From Methanosarcina sp. KYL-1 (lineage in GTDB: Archaea > Halobacteriota > Methanosarcinia > Methanosarcinales > Methanosarcinaceae), in NCBI RefSeq assembly GCF_024372725.1, contig NZ_VOUA01000006.1:92686-156685 (forward strand): DNA of 64,000 bases, read 5' to 3'. This document shows positions 15,892 to 26,066 of this stretch, one piece after another. Made by a program: the position numbers and the translations under genes. Under the pieces are notes generated by a model. The model searched no databases. It was not told the origin of the DNA and saw only the letters and a program-made list of their open reading frames with translations. Numbering within the stretch: the first letter of the stretch is position 1; each line of letters opens with the position of its first letter.

Positions 15892-18800
15892 TCAATGTTT
15901 TTTTCTTTTAAACAGGAAGAGGGCCAGGAGTAAGGAGGCTGAGATTACTGCAGTTACTGAAACAAAGCCTTCAAACCCCGGGATTCTGGCAGCCATATCC
16001 TCCACCGTTTCTTCTATGCTTTCTGAAGGTTGAGAAGGAGATCCTGAATTTCCTGGTCTCTCATTTACATCCAGGGTAAGGGTGTTGCGCTGGGAATAGG
16101 TTTTGTCTTTTTCGAAAGAGTAGAAGACATCGGCTTCAATGTCGTGTTTTCCTTCTTCATTGCCGACCATTTCTAAGGATATGGTCCTGACGTCGCTTCC
16201 GGGCTCAAGCGTGTATTCGGCCTGGTACATCCCCCCGCCGCTTGATGCAAAATAGGAGCCTGCAACCGAAACTCCGCTCGGGGGCTTGATTACGAGCTGG
16301 ACGTTCATTTCTTTGCCGCCCACGGGGTTCATTACTCCAAGATCGAAAACCGCTGTCTCCCCGACAGAGATCTCTTTTTTAGTGCACTGGAAGGCTACGG
16401 AAGGGCCCCTGTTGGAAATCTCCAGCGGGATTTCCTTTATATTTTTATGCCCGTTTTCATCGAGGTCGCAGGCTTCGATTTTGATGAGGTGCTCCCCTGC
16501 AGATAAGGGGCCCACGGTGCTCGAGAAGGCTCCCTCCTCATGGAAACTGTCTATTAAAGAGCCGTCAATTTTTACAAGGACGTCCTTGATCCCGCTTTCG
16601 TCGCTCACCCGGTAGTTAAGTTCCAGCTGCTCCCCGTCTTCATATATGGAATCACCGTCTCCGATTTCGGAAATCCCGGTTATTTCTATTGTAGGCGCCC
16701 GGGGGTCTTCCTGTTTCAGGGTAAGGGTGTAAAAGCCTTCCCCGGTCCCGACGTGGATGAGCCCTTCTGCAGGGTAGTAATTTTCTTTCTCAGCCCTGAC
16801 CATTACGTCACTTTCCTGGAACAGCCGGATTTTCAGGGTTCCTTCGACATCCGTAGAACCCGCAAGCTCATCATCCACATAAATTTCAGCTTCACTCACA
16901 GGGAGGCCGGAAGAGTCCTCTACGCTTAAAGTCAGGGGGACTTTCAGGCACACGAGTTTTATTTCCTCTTCTGCCGTTTCCTCATACCCGTTTTCCACCT
17001 GCCGGACAGCCTCAAAATACTCGGGGTGCTTTATGTTTATGAGGTGGGTCTCCCCCTGGGCCGCCTCCGTGCGGACAATGCCCTCAGGGCCGGTAGTTCC
17101 TGCAAGCGTATTGTCCAGGTAAATTTCGGCCCCTTCAACTGGGCCGCCGGTACCTTCATCCGTGATTGATACTTCCAGTTCGCCGTAACTTTTGGTCTTC
17201 TCGACCTTAACTGTCCCGGAAAGCTCGTTGTTTGTTTCGGAGCTTTCCTCGATGCATGAGGAATACCCGTCCCTGTCCATCATGTCGATATAAGCCGTAA
17301 CCGTATGGTCCCCACCCTCCGCTTCCCTGTCAAGGGTCCAGGGGCATTCGTAGACAGCGGACTCGCCTGCCGGGAGATTATCAACGTATTTATACCCGAG
17401 CCGGGAGCCGTCGACGTACAAACAGATGTAAAAATTATTTCCTGCACTGAGGCCTCCCCTGTTGCCGTACTTTACGGAAAAAGTTACTTCTTCGCCCGTT
17501 TTCGGGCTAGCAGGGTCCCATGTGATTTCTTCGATTGCCAGGTCCGGTTTCTGGCCTGCTACCCGGAACGTGCTCAAAAGTTCGTTGTTAGTCTCAACAC
17601 TTTCCTCAACGCATGCCGCATTCCCGGCTTTATCTTTCATGTCAATATATGCGCTTACCGTATGGTCGCCGTCCATGGTGTCCCTGTCCGCAGTCCAGGA
17701 GCATTCATAAACCGCAGACTCTCCGGGCCGGAGGTCGGAGACCCACTCCGAAGCAATCCTTGACTCGTCGACATAGAGGCAGATGTAAAAATCTGTTCCA
17801 GGACTCAGGGTGCCCTGGTTGGCATACTTTACGGAAAGGGTCACCCGGTCTTCGGTTTTCGGGTTTTCGGGGTCCCAGCTAATGTCCCGGATTACCAGGT
17901 CCGGCTTTCCCTCGCTTACCTGAAAGGTTTTTGAAAGTATGTTGTTTGTTTCGGAACTCTCTGCAATCTGCTCCATGTCCCCGGCTTTATCTCCCATGTC
18001 AATACAGGCTGAAACCTCATGGTCCCCGCCCAGCACACTCCGGTCAACAGTCCAGGCACACTCGTAAACGGCAGACTCACCCGCCTGAAGGGCATCGACC
18101 CATCCATAGGCGATTTGCGAATCATCGACATATAGACAGATGCAGAAATCCTGTCCCGAACTCCCGGTCCCCCTGTTGGCATACTCGACCGAAAAAACGA
18201 CTTCGTCTTCCGTTTTCGGGGCATCCGGGCTCCAGCTTATTTCTTCAACGATTAGGTCAGGCTCTTCCGTGCCGGACTCTTCTACATCAGTCTCTTCTAC
18301 ATCAGTCTCTTCTACATCAGTCTCTTCTACATCAGTCTCTTCTACATCAGTCTCTTCTACATCAGTCTCTTCTACATCAGTCTCTTCTACATCAGTCTCT
18401 TCTACATCGGTTTCTTCTACATCAGTCTCTTCTACGTCAGTTTCTTCTACATCAGATTCTTCGGAGTTGCTTTCTTCTATTTCCGATTCATCCATGCCGT
18501 TTTTTTCTATTTCCGACTCTTCTGTGTTTGTTTCTTCTACTTCATATTCTTCCATGCCGGTTTCTTCTATTTCCGGCTCTTCTATTTCCGTTTCTTCGAT
18601 TTCAGCCACATAAAAGAATTCTGAGAATTCGTTGTTCCATTCATCACTTTCAGGTACCAGTTCCCCCGGATCGATCACTGCAGCAGCGGAGTGTTCCCCT
18701 CCTCCAAAATCGTTTTCAATGTGAATGAAAAAATCAGCGCTTTCGCTTTCTCCCGGGTCCAGGGGAAACACTTCCGTCTCTCCGGCCAACTCTCCATCGA

Positions 18801-19005
18801 TAAAAAAGAGGATTACAAAACTTTCATTCGTGCCTGAAGTCCCGATGTTTGCATATTCCACGGTAAAAATTACGTCATCTCCAGCCTGGGGTTCCGGGAT
18901 GTCCGGGTAGATCTTTTCAACGCCCAGATCGGCCATTTCTTCGGCATCTGCAGGCGAAATAAAAAGAACAAAAAGAGTGAACACCACAAAAAATATGCTA
19001 AACAT
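15892..19005 (-). CDS. Large CARDB-repeat surface protein with PGF-CTERM anchor
   Basis: A signal peptide (MFSIFFVVFTLFVLFISPADA) is followed by four CARDB-type Ig-like domains (blocks like VEYANIGTSG..., VSVKYANQGTLSPGTDF, YECSWTADRD). An acidic linker of VEETD repeats lies between the first and second domains. Two PEGA/carboxypeptidase-regulatory-like units (AEIYLDNTLAG, AEIYVDDELAG) and two further beta domains follow. The C-terminus IPGFEGFVSVTA, hydrophobic helix and RKKH form a PGF-CTERM signal for archaeosortase and lipid attachment. The protein is a 1037-residue extracellular stalk. The next leftward gene upstream (19216-19986) has the same anchor type. Confidence 0.85.
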   Translation of the reverse strand: MFSIFFVVFTLFVLFISPADAEEMADLGVEKIYPDIPEPQAGDDVIFTVEYANIGTSGTNESFVILFFIDGELAGETEVFPLDPGESESADFFIHIENDFGGGEHSAAAVIDPGELVPESDEWNNEFSEFFYVAEIEETEIEEPEIEETGMEEYEVEETNTEESEIEKNGMDESEIEESNSEESDVEETDVEETDVEETDVEETDVEETDVEETDVEETDVEETDVEETDVEETDVEETDVEESGTEEPDLIVEEISWSPDAPKTEDEVVFSVEYANRGTGSSGQDFCICLYVDDSQIAYGWVDALQAGESAVYECAWTVDRSVLGGDHEVSACIDMGDKAGDMEQIAESSETNNILSKTFQVSEGKPDLVIRDISWDPENPKTEDRVTLSVKYANQGTLSPGTDFYICLYVDESRIASEWVSDLRPGESAVYECSWTADRDTMDGDHTVSAYIDMKDKAGNAACVEESVETNNELLSTFRVAGQKPDLAIEEITWDPASPKTGEEVTFSVKYGNRGGLSAGNNFYICLYVDGSRLGYKYVDNLPAGESAVYECPWTLDREAEGGDHTVTAYIDMMDRDGYSSCIEESSETNNELSGTVKVEKTKSYGELEVSITDEGTGGPVEGAEIYLDNTLAGTTGPEGIVRTEAAQGETHLINIKHPEYFEAVRQVENGYEETAEEEIKLVCLKVPLTLSVEDSSGLPVSEAEIYVDDELAGSTDVEGTLKIRLFQESDVMVRAEKENYYPAEGLIHVGTGEGFYTLTLKQEDPRAPTIEITGISEIGDGDSIYEDGEQLELNYRVSDESGIKDVLVKIDGSLIDSFHEEGAFSSTVGPLSAGEHLIKIEACDLDENGHKNIKEIPLEISNRGPSVAFQCTKKEISVGETAVFDLGVMNPVGGKEMNVQLVIKPPSGVSVAGSYFASSGGGMYQAEYTLEPGSDVRTISLEMVGNEEGKHDIEADVFYSFEKDKTYSQRNTLTLDVNERPGNSGSPSQPSESIEETVEDMAARIPGFEGFVSVTAVISASLLLALFLFKRKKH
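18275..18465 (-). repeat. 15-bp in-frame repeat encoding VEETD units
   Basis: About twelve copies of TCTACATCAGTCTCT (plus strand), mostly identical, encode Val-Glu-Glu-Thr-Asp in the surface protein linker. The near identity implies recent slippage, and the length probably varies between strains. Confidence 0.9.
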
Positions 19006-19215
19006 TATTCCGGTGTGATCTCTTCCGGTATGATCTCTTATGGTGTGATCTCTGTTTAATGCGGACTGCTATTTGTTTAATGTGCACTGCTCGAACGGCA
19101 GCGGGTTGAACGGCAGCAGGTTGAACGGCAGTAACGACCCCCCCAGGAACAGTAAATCTGTCAATAAAACTTGTCAATAGAAATAGGGTTTCTTTTTCAT
19201 CGCTTTTCCGTAGCA

Positions 19216-19986
19216 TCAGGACTTTCTTTTGATCCTCACCGAGACAACCGCTGCAAGAGCCAGAAGCCCGCACAAAACCCCGAACCCGGGAGTTGTTTCC
19301 ACCTCGGCGCTCACTCCACTGCCGGTTGAATCCCTATCATTATTGCTGTCTTCTCCCTCCGAATCAGGGACTTTCGTATCTTCGGAAGCTTCCGTTACGG
19401 TAAAGGGATGGGTAAGCGATATCGGGTAATAGCTGTCCTTATTGTTTTCAGGGTAGTACAGCCCGCTCAGGTGAAGGGTGAAAGTGCCCACCTGGTCCGC
19501 TTTAACATTTATGTAGACGGTCCTTGCTTCCCCCGGAGGCACCGTAAACATCCCGTGGACCGTTCCCGCAGCAGCCGCCTGCCCGAAGCCTTCCCCGTTC
19601 ACATGGATGCCTGCAGGCACGCTGATCCTCATATCGACGCTCAGGTTAACCTCATTCACGGTCGGGTTATCCATGTACATCTCAATGAGCCCGTCTTTCC
19701 CCGACTCAATCACATCATTTACCGGCCTGAGTTTGACAACCGGCCCGACCCTGAATTTCGGCTCGCTTACAGTTTTTGAGTCAACAGTGTCGTCAGAGTT
19801 GTCAGAGTTTTCAGAGTCGTCAGAGTCATCAGAAGTGGAATCATCCTCGTCGCTGTCGTCGCATAATTCAGAACTTTCTGTCTCAGATAAATCTGCTGAA
19901 TTATCCCCGGTTCCTGCAACAGGAACTACAAGGACCGGAACTATAATTCCCACCAGACAAAAAACGATTAGAATAAACCTGTTCAT
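19216..19986 (-). CDS. Surface protein with acidic linker and PGF-CTERM anchor
   Basis: A signal peptide (MNRFILIVFCLVGIIVPVLVV...) is followed by an Asp/Ser/Glu-rich linker (SDDSDDSENSD), one beta-sandwich domain (residues about 75-185) and a Ser/Asp-rich stretch. The end, TTPGFGVLCGLLALAAV and IKRKS, is a PGF-CTERM signal. GGGGAGA is a strong ribosome binding site for this start. It lies 210 bases upstream of the CARDB protein on the same strand, so the two may form a surface unit. The gap between them holds short direct repeats (TGATCTCTT..., GAACGGCAG...). Confidence 0.8.
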   Translation of the reverse strand: MNRFILIVFCLVGIIVPVLVVPVAGTGDNSADLSETESSELCDDSDEDDSTSDDSDDSENSDNSDDTVDSKTVSEPKFRVGPVVKLRPVNDVIESGKDGLIEMYMDNPTVNEVNLSVDMRISVPAGIHVNGEGFGQAAAAGTVHGMFTVPPGEARTVYINVKADQVGTFTLHLSGLYYPENNKDSYYPISLTHPFTVTEASEDTKVPDSEGEDSNNDRDSTGSGVSAEVETTPGFGVLCGLLALAAVVSVRIKRKS

Positions 19987-20191
19987 ATTCTCCCCAATAA
20001 GGAAGTAGTATTTTAGGTTATATACCTTTCGAAATCATATCTCTAAATTCGGCATCGGGAGAAATATATTTTATTAGATTCTATTTTATATCTATTATAT
20101 ATGTTCAATTTTATTTTACAGAAGGCACAGGTTTTTAAATTCTTCTTTACTGCCGTTTCGGTTATAAATTAGTTTTTCAATAATTTCTTGT

Positions 20192-20391
20192 GATGGCAGG
20201 GTTGTGGCTCTGCAGTTCCATCCGGAAGTGCATGAAGAAAGGGTCTAGTCAATGATCAGGCGGCTCGGATGTGAGGTGGGGGACGGGCAGTTTATCCCGA
20301 AAAAAGAGGAGATGCCCGGGCAGGGGAATATCTGGCCCGGACGAAGAAATTTATGTTTTCGATTTCGAGCAAATTCAAGAAAATGGTTTAA
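20192..20391 (+). pseudogene. Relic of a class I glutamine amidotransferase
   Basis: Translation of 20192 onward gives DGRVVALQFHPEVHEERV, then a stop, then SMIRRLG and a diverged tail with one frameshift ending KFMFSISSKFKKMV. This matches the C-terminal about 65 residues of the intact amidotransferase at 12957-13673 (DGRVVAMQFHPEVHEERVESMIRRFG...). The N-terminal two thirds, including the nucleophile, are absent. A duplicate copy has therefore been lost by deletion and drift. Confidence 0.85.
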
Positions 20392-20439
20392 GATAGAAAA
20401 TTAAAACCCGGAGGCCCATAAGAGTTAGGAAACCTGCTG

Positions 20440-21060
20440 TCAGTGCCGGTGTATCCGGGGGTCTTCGATTGTCTTTATTTTTACGGGCATATCGGCGGCA
20501 TTTATATGCTCTTCTTTTTCTGCCCTGACAGACCTGTGCCCGCAGTGCTCGCACTGGCAGTAGCGGGTTATGATGAGGTCCGAGGTGGATGATGAGGTCT
20601 TCAATTCTTTTATGTCAGGGTCTTTGAATTCGGTATGGAGGGTGTTTTTCCGGCAGTGCCTGCAGGGGGACCTGAATGGGTCTGTGTTTCTATTTCCTTT
20701 CCTGGACTCGATGTTTTCCTGGCTTTCTGAACTGTCCTCGCAGCCGCAGTACCTGCATTTCCAGTGCCTGATTACGGTGACATAGTAGTAATCGGGAGTG
20801 CTTACTTCTTTTATGTCCGGCTTTTCCCTTTCTTCACAGGCAAACTCTTTTCCGCATTCGCTGCACCTTGCGGCTTTTACGTAATCGGTGCTTAAGAGCA
20901 GTTCGTGGCCGCAGGCTGTGAATGAGGAAAACAGGATTATGACTGCCAGGGACGCATGCAACCTGCCTTCAAGGGAGGGCTCGAACAGGAAAAAGATCTT
21001 CTCAATTGAGAGGAGTGATATAACCGCAAGCATGAGACAGAGCATGCCGCTAAGTTCCAC
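20440..21060 (-). CDS. Two-TM protein with zinc-ribbon domains
   Basis: Two hydrophobic segments near the N-terminus (SGMLCLMLAVISLLS, SLAVIILFSSFTACG) precede a cytoplasmic part with paired Cys motifs: CSECGKEFAC, CRYCGC, CRHCRKNTLH, CQCEHCGH. These suggest two or three rubredoxin-like zinc ribbons. I know no function. GTG 21060 is preferred as start because AGGGGGA lies six bases upstream; TTG 21087 is the alternative. It ends with a His-rich tip. Confidence 0.6.
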   Translation of the reverse strand: MELSGMLCLMLAVISLLSIEKIFFLFEPSLEGRLHASLAVIILFSSFTACGHELLLSTDYVKAARCSECGKEFACEEREKPDIKEVSTPDYYYVTVIRHWKCRYCGCEDSSESQENIESRKGNRNTDPFRSPCRHCRKNTLHTEFKDPDIKELKTSSSTSDLIITRYCQCEHCGHRSVRAEKEEHINAADMPVKIKTIEDPRIHRH

Positions 21061-21186
21061 GGCATTTCCCCCTAGAAGGCTGATCAACGGAACTCTTTTT
21101 AATAGGGTCCGTTTTCGGATTTCTCCTTTGTACAGAAGGGTGTAGCTTTCATCGGTACATTCGGAGGCATACTCATCCGTACATTC

Positions 21187-21302
21187 GGCATCATGCCCGG
21201 CATCATGTCCGGCATCATTCCTGGCAGCATACTCGGCACCATGCCCTCCAGTATTCTCAGCAGCATACCTGGTAGCATACTCAGCAGCATTCCAGGCATT
21301 GG
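21187..21302. repeat. Degenerate 12-bp minisatellite
   Basis: About nine units of the type GGCATCATGCCC, GGCAGCATACTC, AGCAGCATTCCA. Both strands stay open across it: the minus strand reads Met-Pro-Gly-Met-rich (frame 21099-21344, 81 residues) and the plus strand Ser-Ile-Pro-Gly-rich. I do not count either as a supported gene. In the gap downstream (21345-21681) a hairpin AGAGAGC/GCTCTCT with a T run at about 21391-21415 looks like a plus-strand terminator without a gene in front of it; I see nothing else there. Confidence 0.65.
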
Positions 21303-21681
21303 ATTTTTCATTATTTTTTGAAGTATGTCCGGCAACCTGTTCAAAAGTATAAGGATCAGTAGGTTCGGAAGTATATTCCTTGCCTGCAGCCAGAGAGCTT
21401 CCAGCTCTCTTTTTCTGCTCTTCCTATTCCCGGGTGATGGTACTTCCAGAAAACGTATTCAAAGCCTCCGGACCCTCATTTTTCCAGTCAAACTAAGTGA
21501 CACTAAGTGACAGGGATTCAGCTTTTTTCCGTTTTCGAAATGAAAAGAAAAAGTCCCGGCCAGGCGGCCGAACTATATAAAATATGTTGTCTCCAAAGGA
21601 TATAAACTGCACGAAATTATTCGATGTCCAGCTTCAAATGCAGACTTCAGGAGGATCTATTCAAAGAAATTAGTGGACTAT

Positions 21682-22407
21682 TCAAAAGGTCCTACTTTTT
21701 TCAGCAGCCCTGGAATTGACAAACCTGGTTTTCTCCTCAGCCTCTGCCTTCCCGCCCCTGAGGAATTCAAATTCCCTTGAAAGCATAACCAGTACCACCA
21801 GCAGCATGATGTACTCCGTGGCCGGCGATGCAGACCAGACCCCGTCCAGGCCGAAGAATAGAGGCAGGATGAACAGCAGGGGAAAGAGGAACAGGAAGAT
21901 CTTTCCAAGATGGATGAAGAGGGCTGCCCTGACCCGGTTTATTGACTGGTAATAGATGGCTGTGAGCAGTACGGTACCTTCGGCAAGCAGGGAGAACATG
22001 AAAATATTCATCCCCTGCACTGTGATTTTCAGAAGTTCGGGGTCGTTCCGGTTGAAGATCTGCACCACATTCCCGGGAAACAGGCAGATTAACAGAAATC
22101 CGAAAGCCCCTATGAGGATACAGGAGAGCATTGTCAGTTTCAGGGTCTTTGAAACCCTTCCATAGCATCGGGCCCCGTAATTGAAACCTATGATCGGCTG
22201 TACCCCCAGAGCTATTCCTTCAAAAAGCATGTAGAAGATCGAAAACACATACCCTATGATGCCGTAGGCTGAAACCGCAAGCTCGGAGCCGTATCTTAAC
22301 AGCATGTAATTGTGTACGAAAAGCACAAGAGCCAGTGAAAACTGCATCACAAAAGACGGGAGACCGGCTTTAAGGATCTGCAGAAAGACGGCGGTTTTGA
22401 ATTTCAT
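21682..22407 (-). pseudogene. MATE-family exporter, C-terminal half only
   Basis: The sequence GLPSFVMQFSLALVLFVHNYMLLRYGSELAVSAYGI...GVQPIIGFNYGA is the start of the second half of a MepA-type MATE transporter (normally about 450 residues and 12 helices). Only about 242 residues with six helices remain, and no first half is found upstream. Start 22407 has GGGAGGGG eight bases before it, so the piece could still be translated, but a half MATE is not known to work. The segment upstream, to 22640, is AT-rich and non-coding, with a perfect hairpin TTCCGGC/GCCGGAA at 22431-22447. Confidence 0.75.
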
Positions 22408-22705
22408 GGCTTTCATCCCCTCCCTGCCATTTCCGGCAAAGCCGGAACTAGTAAGGAAGGGGGTATTCTCGCCTTAAGAGATAAACTCTCATGCTTCAGG
22501 TTTATTGCATTTGTTATACTATTAAAATAACGGTTAGTTCATCAATATACTTTTAATTCATGCACATATTTTTAGATTTATGTATGAGGGTTATAGTCAA
22601 ACAAATATATACTCTATAAAAAGAATTTAACATTGTTCAGGACGCAATGAATTCAAAAAAAATTAGTTGCAGACGTTATATATCAAGGAACAAAGGGACA
22701 AGCAT

Positions 22706-23158
22706 ATGGAAAAAGTTTTGTCAGTTCTGCCGGTTTTGCTTGTTCCGGCATTACTGACGGATTCGGTAAGTGTAGTTTCGGTGAAAGGCTCCGGAACAGA
22801 TCTCAAGGAAGCCAGGGAAGGCCCTGAAGGCTCTGGTACTTTAGGTTTCAGTTACAAGGCCCTGATTTTCGACGGCAGGGATGTTTATCGCGACAGAGAC
22901 ATCAAAGCCGGAGAGGTCATGGGGAACAGTAATTCCTGGCATGGAAAACAACTTCCCATTTGCAGAAACAACTGTTCCGAAGGAACATGTTGTAGGGGGA
23001 CGGGAGTTGTCCGAAACGGGCTCTTTTTGCCTGAAGCAAACTACACAATTACCGAATCAATCATGATGAAACGAGTCGGAAACGACTTTAAAGAGTGGGG
23101 GATACATAAGGAAGGTGGCGCAGATTTAGCGGGTTGGGGAGACTCTAAAAACGGATAA
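22706..23158 (+). CDS. Putative secreted protein, unknown
   Basis: MEKVLSVLPVLLVPALLTDSVS reads as a signal peptide. The rest (about 125 residues) includes YKALIFDGRDVYRDRDIKAGEV and a cysteine cluster CRNNCSEGTCC. I do not recognise a family; it could be a shortened relic of a larger surface protein. An upstream ATG at 22667 is possible, but 22706 gives a proper signal peptide. Confidence that it is expressed is modest. Confidence 0.4.
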   Translation: MEKVLSVLPVLLVPALLTDSVSVVSVKGSGTDLKEAREGPEGSGTLGFSYKALIFDGRDVYRDRDIKAGEVMGNSNSWHGKQLPICRNNCSEGTCCRGTGVVRNGLFLPEANYTITESIMMKRVGNDFKEWGIHKEGGADLAGWGDSKNG

Positions 23159-23396
23159 AAGGGTATCTTGTGTTCGTACTTAGGAAGCTTATCGGGGGAG
23201 AGGCTTCTTGCGGGAAGAATGCAAGCAGTGTGCCGCCTCTCCAAAAGGGCTTGGGAATATAATTTCTAAGCCCTGATCCTACTCTCTAACTTTCCTATTT
23301 TATAACCTGTTGTTTTTCACACTTTCGTTTTTCACACTTTCGTTTTCTCTTAAAGGGGACGTTTTTTGCATAAGGGCACAGGACGCACATCACCTG

Positions 23397-26066
23397 TTAG
23401 TTCGACATCAGGAGTTCTTTTGAGTCTTCATATGTGTTTGCCCTGAACTTATTCAGGAAACTCATAAGTTTTTCCCGGGTCAAGTCCCCTTTCTGCATAA
23501 CGTATGAAACATTCCGGTTGAGCAGTTCCTTCTCCTCAAAGCTAAGGTCTTTTGCGGTGCAGACGATGATAGGGATGTCCACAGTTTCCGGATTTTCTTT
23601 GAGGGCCTTGATGACGTCAAAGCCGGTAACTTCCGGCATCATCAGGTCAAGGATGAGCGCATCCGGAAGGAAGTTTAACGTTTTACTTATTGCTTCTTTG
23701 CCTCCGTATGCACAGAAGAATTCATACCCTTCCTGCTCGACAATGGATCCGAGAAGCTCTACTATTGCCGGCTCATCATCCACAATGAGAATTTTCGGGG
23801 AGGATTTTTCGGTTTTTTCTTTTACCTTTTCCAGGGTGGAGAGAAACAGGTCTTTTTGCACGGGTTTGACCAGATGGTCGAATGCGCCGCAGAGGAGGCT
23901 GCAGTTTTTGTCATCGTCCATAGAGATGACCAGGACGGGAATATCGGCTGTTGCGGAGTCCTCCTTCAGGTTTTTCAGGACATCCCAGCCGTTGATGCCG
24001 GGAAGCATTATGTCCAGGGTGATCAGGAAAGGTTTCATTTTATGGACAAGGAGGAGGGCCTCTTTCCCGCTGGAAACCGTAGCGACCCTGTATCCCGCAT
24101 CATTGAGGGTGAACACCAGAAGTTCCCGGGACATTTCATCATCTTCGACCACAAGCACCAGGGGTTCTGTCCCTCTGGCCCCCTCCGGCTCGATTATGAA
24201 AGGTATTTCGGTTTCTTCCCCTGCTTCAGCTTTTCTGGCTTCATCTCCTCCTGCTTCAGCTTTTCCCGCTTCGTTTCCCTTTGCATTACCTGCTGCATCA
24301 TAAATTTCTGTTTCCGAACTACCTGTTCTTTCCAGGTATATTTCGGGCAGTTCTTCATATTTTGAGGACAGCTCGAATGTGAAGGTAGAGCCTTTTCCGG
24401 GTTCGCTCTCAACCCATACCCTGCCCCCGTGGAGTTCCACGAATTTTTTTACTAGAGCCAGCCCGAGGCCGGTGCCCTCATACTGTCGGTTGATATCGGA
24501 GTCAACCTGCTTGAAGGGCTGGAAGAGGAGTTTCTGGGCTTCTTTTGAGATCCCTATCCCGGTATCCGAAACCGCGACCTTTACCACATCCCGGGTTTTT
24601 GAAGCCGAGATTCCCACGTCTCCTCCCTCGGGAGTGAATTTTACAGCGTTGCTTACAAGGTTGTAGAGGACTTGTTTGAAGCGGATCCTGTCAGCGTTAA
24701 TGAAAAAATTATCTTCGACGTTAAATTTCAGAGAGATGTTTTTCTTCAAAGCAAGGGCAGAGGTTACAGCCCTTGTATCGGCAAATACATCTTGAATTGA
24801 AAATTTTTCCAGTTCAAGTTCCATTTTTCCTGCTTCGATTTTGGACAGGTCAAGGATATTGTTGATAAGCGAAAGAAGGTGCTTCCCGCTGGTAGCGATA
24901 TTGTTTACGAATCTTTTGTTCTGGTCGCCTAGTTCTCCGGTAATCCCCCCGAGCATCACATCCGAAAAGCCGATGATCGCAGTAAGAGGGGTACGCAGTT
25001 CATGGCTCATTGTGGCAAGGAACTCACTCTTGGCACGGTTTGCGCTTTCTGCAGTGAGTTTTGCCTCAAGCAGTTCCCTTTCTGCCTTTTTGCTTTCGGA
25101 AAGGTCCACAAAGCTTTCGATGAGATATTTTTTATCCCCGATCATTACAGGTACCACGCTCTTCAGGACGGGGAAGGACTCACCTTTTGCATTGAGGAGT
25201 AACTTCTCGGATTTGTCGATTTTTTGGCCCAGATTGCTTATGGGGCATCTCTCCTTTTCGGCGGGACAGATGAAACGGTGGCAGACTTTTCCTATGATCT
25301 GGTCTTCAGGTAGCCCGATAGCCCCGGATGCTGCCGGATTTACATCGACGATTTCATGTGTTGCGGCGTCGACCAGCAGTATCCCGCAAAGGGTGTTGTC
25401 CAGCAGTGTTTTCAACCTCTCTCTGCTTTCCCTGTCCCATTTTTCTGCTTTTTTGCGTGAAGTTATGTCCTGGGCCACGAGCTGAATAACATTTTCCTCA
25501 ATTTTCAGGAGGGAGGAACTGACTTCTACGTCAATAACACTTCCATCCGGTTTTTCAAACGTCATTTCAAAGCGCGCAGAACCTGTTTCAAGGGTATTCT
25601 TCAGGGCTTCTTCTGCCGCAGGCAGGAACTCCCCGGGAATCAGCGACATCAGCGAGACATTCTCGAGCCGGGCCTGTTTAATCCCGAGAGCTTCCCTGCA
25701 TTTATTATTAAGATCCAGAACCTTTTCTTTATCCAGAATGATGATTGCATCGTTGGAATGCTCAAAAAGCGCCCTGTACCTTTCATCCTTTTCCCTGAGG
25801 TTTTCCTCTGCCTGTTTTTGGAGAAGCAGGGCATTTTCAAGCTCCATCCAGCGCCTCAGGGAGAATACCCCCAGGGCGAAGGTAAGGTATACGGAAAGAA
25901 TAAGCAGGTTTCCCAGTTCCCATTGTTCATACTGCTCAACAAATACGACCACGGACTCAAAGAGGTCAAAGCCCGAGACTACCAGGATAAAAAGGAAGCC
26001 CAGGGATAAAATTATAGTTAAATCATTCAATGTTTTTGTAAATCGAATTCTGGAAATATCCGGCAT
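23397..26066 (-). CDS. Hybrid sensor histidine kinase with two PAS and two receiver domains
   Basis: Two N-terminal TM segments (residues about 17-35 and 52-70), then PAS1 (YRALFEHSNDAIIIL), PAS2 (LKTLLDNTLCGILLV, with two Cys in FICPAEKERCPI), a HisKA box with H355 in SHELRTPLTAIIGFSD, and HATPase (NLVSNAVKFTPEGG; GTGLGLALVKK). A linker of EAG/KAEAG repeats follows, then two receivers (phospho-Asp in LITLDIMLPG and ALILDLMMPE). It is membrane-bound and has no output domain, so the signal must pass on. The single receiver protein encoded about 460 bases upstream on the same strand is the likely partner. The signal is unknown; the cysteine pair in PAS2 might bind metal or sense redox. Confidence 0.92.
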   Translation of the reverse strand: MPDISRIRFTKTLNDLTIILSLGFLFILVVSGFDLFESVVVFVEQYEQWELGNLLILSVYLTFALGVFSLRRWMELENALLLQKQAEENLREKDERYRALFEHSNDAIIILDKEKVLDLNNKCREALGIKQARLENVSLMSLIPGEFLPAAEEALKNTLETGSARFEMTFEKPDGSVIDVEVSSSLLKIEENVIQLVAQDITSRKKAEKWDRESRERLKTLLDNTLCGILLVDAATHEIVDVNPAASGAIGLPEDQIIGKVCHRFICPAEKERCPISNLGQKIDKSEKLLLNAKGESFPVLKSVVPVMIGDKKYLIESFVDLSESKKAERELLEAKLTAESANRAKSEFLATMSHELRTPLTAIIGFSDVMLGGITGELGDQNKRFVNNIATSGKHLLSLINNILDLSKIEAGKMELELEKFSIQDVFADTRAVTSALALKKNISLKFNVEDNFFINADRIRFKQVLYNLVSNAVKFTPEGGDVGISASKTRDVVKVAVSDTGIGISKEAQKLLFQPFKQVDSDINRQYEGTGLGLALVKKFVELHGGRVWVESEPGKGSTFTFELSSKYEELPEIYLERTGSSETEIYDAAGNAKGNEAGKAEAGGDEARKAEAGEETEIPFIIEPEGARGTEPLVLVVEDDEMSRELLVFTLNDAGYRVATVSSGKEALLLVHKMKPFLITLDIMLPGINGWDVLKNLKEDSATADIPVLVISMDDDKNCSLLCGAFDHLVKPVQKDLFLSTLEKVKEKTEKSSPKILIVDDEPAIVELLGSIVEQEGYEFFCAYGGKEAISKTLNFLPDALILDLMMPEVTGFDVIKALKENPETVDIPIIVCTAKDLSFEEKELLNRNVSYVMQKGDLTREKLMSFLNKFRANTYEDSKELLMSN

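Noticed and set aside
17931..18728. Leu/His/Gln- and Ser-rich plus-strand frames
   Set aside because: They arise from the reverse complement of the VEETD repeat region of the CARDB protein.
21099..21344. Met-Pro-Gly-rich 81-residue frame on the minus strand
   Set aside because: It is read from a degenerate 12-bp minisatellite that is open on both strands; no ribosome site or homology supports it.
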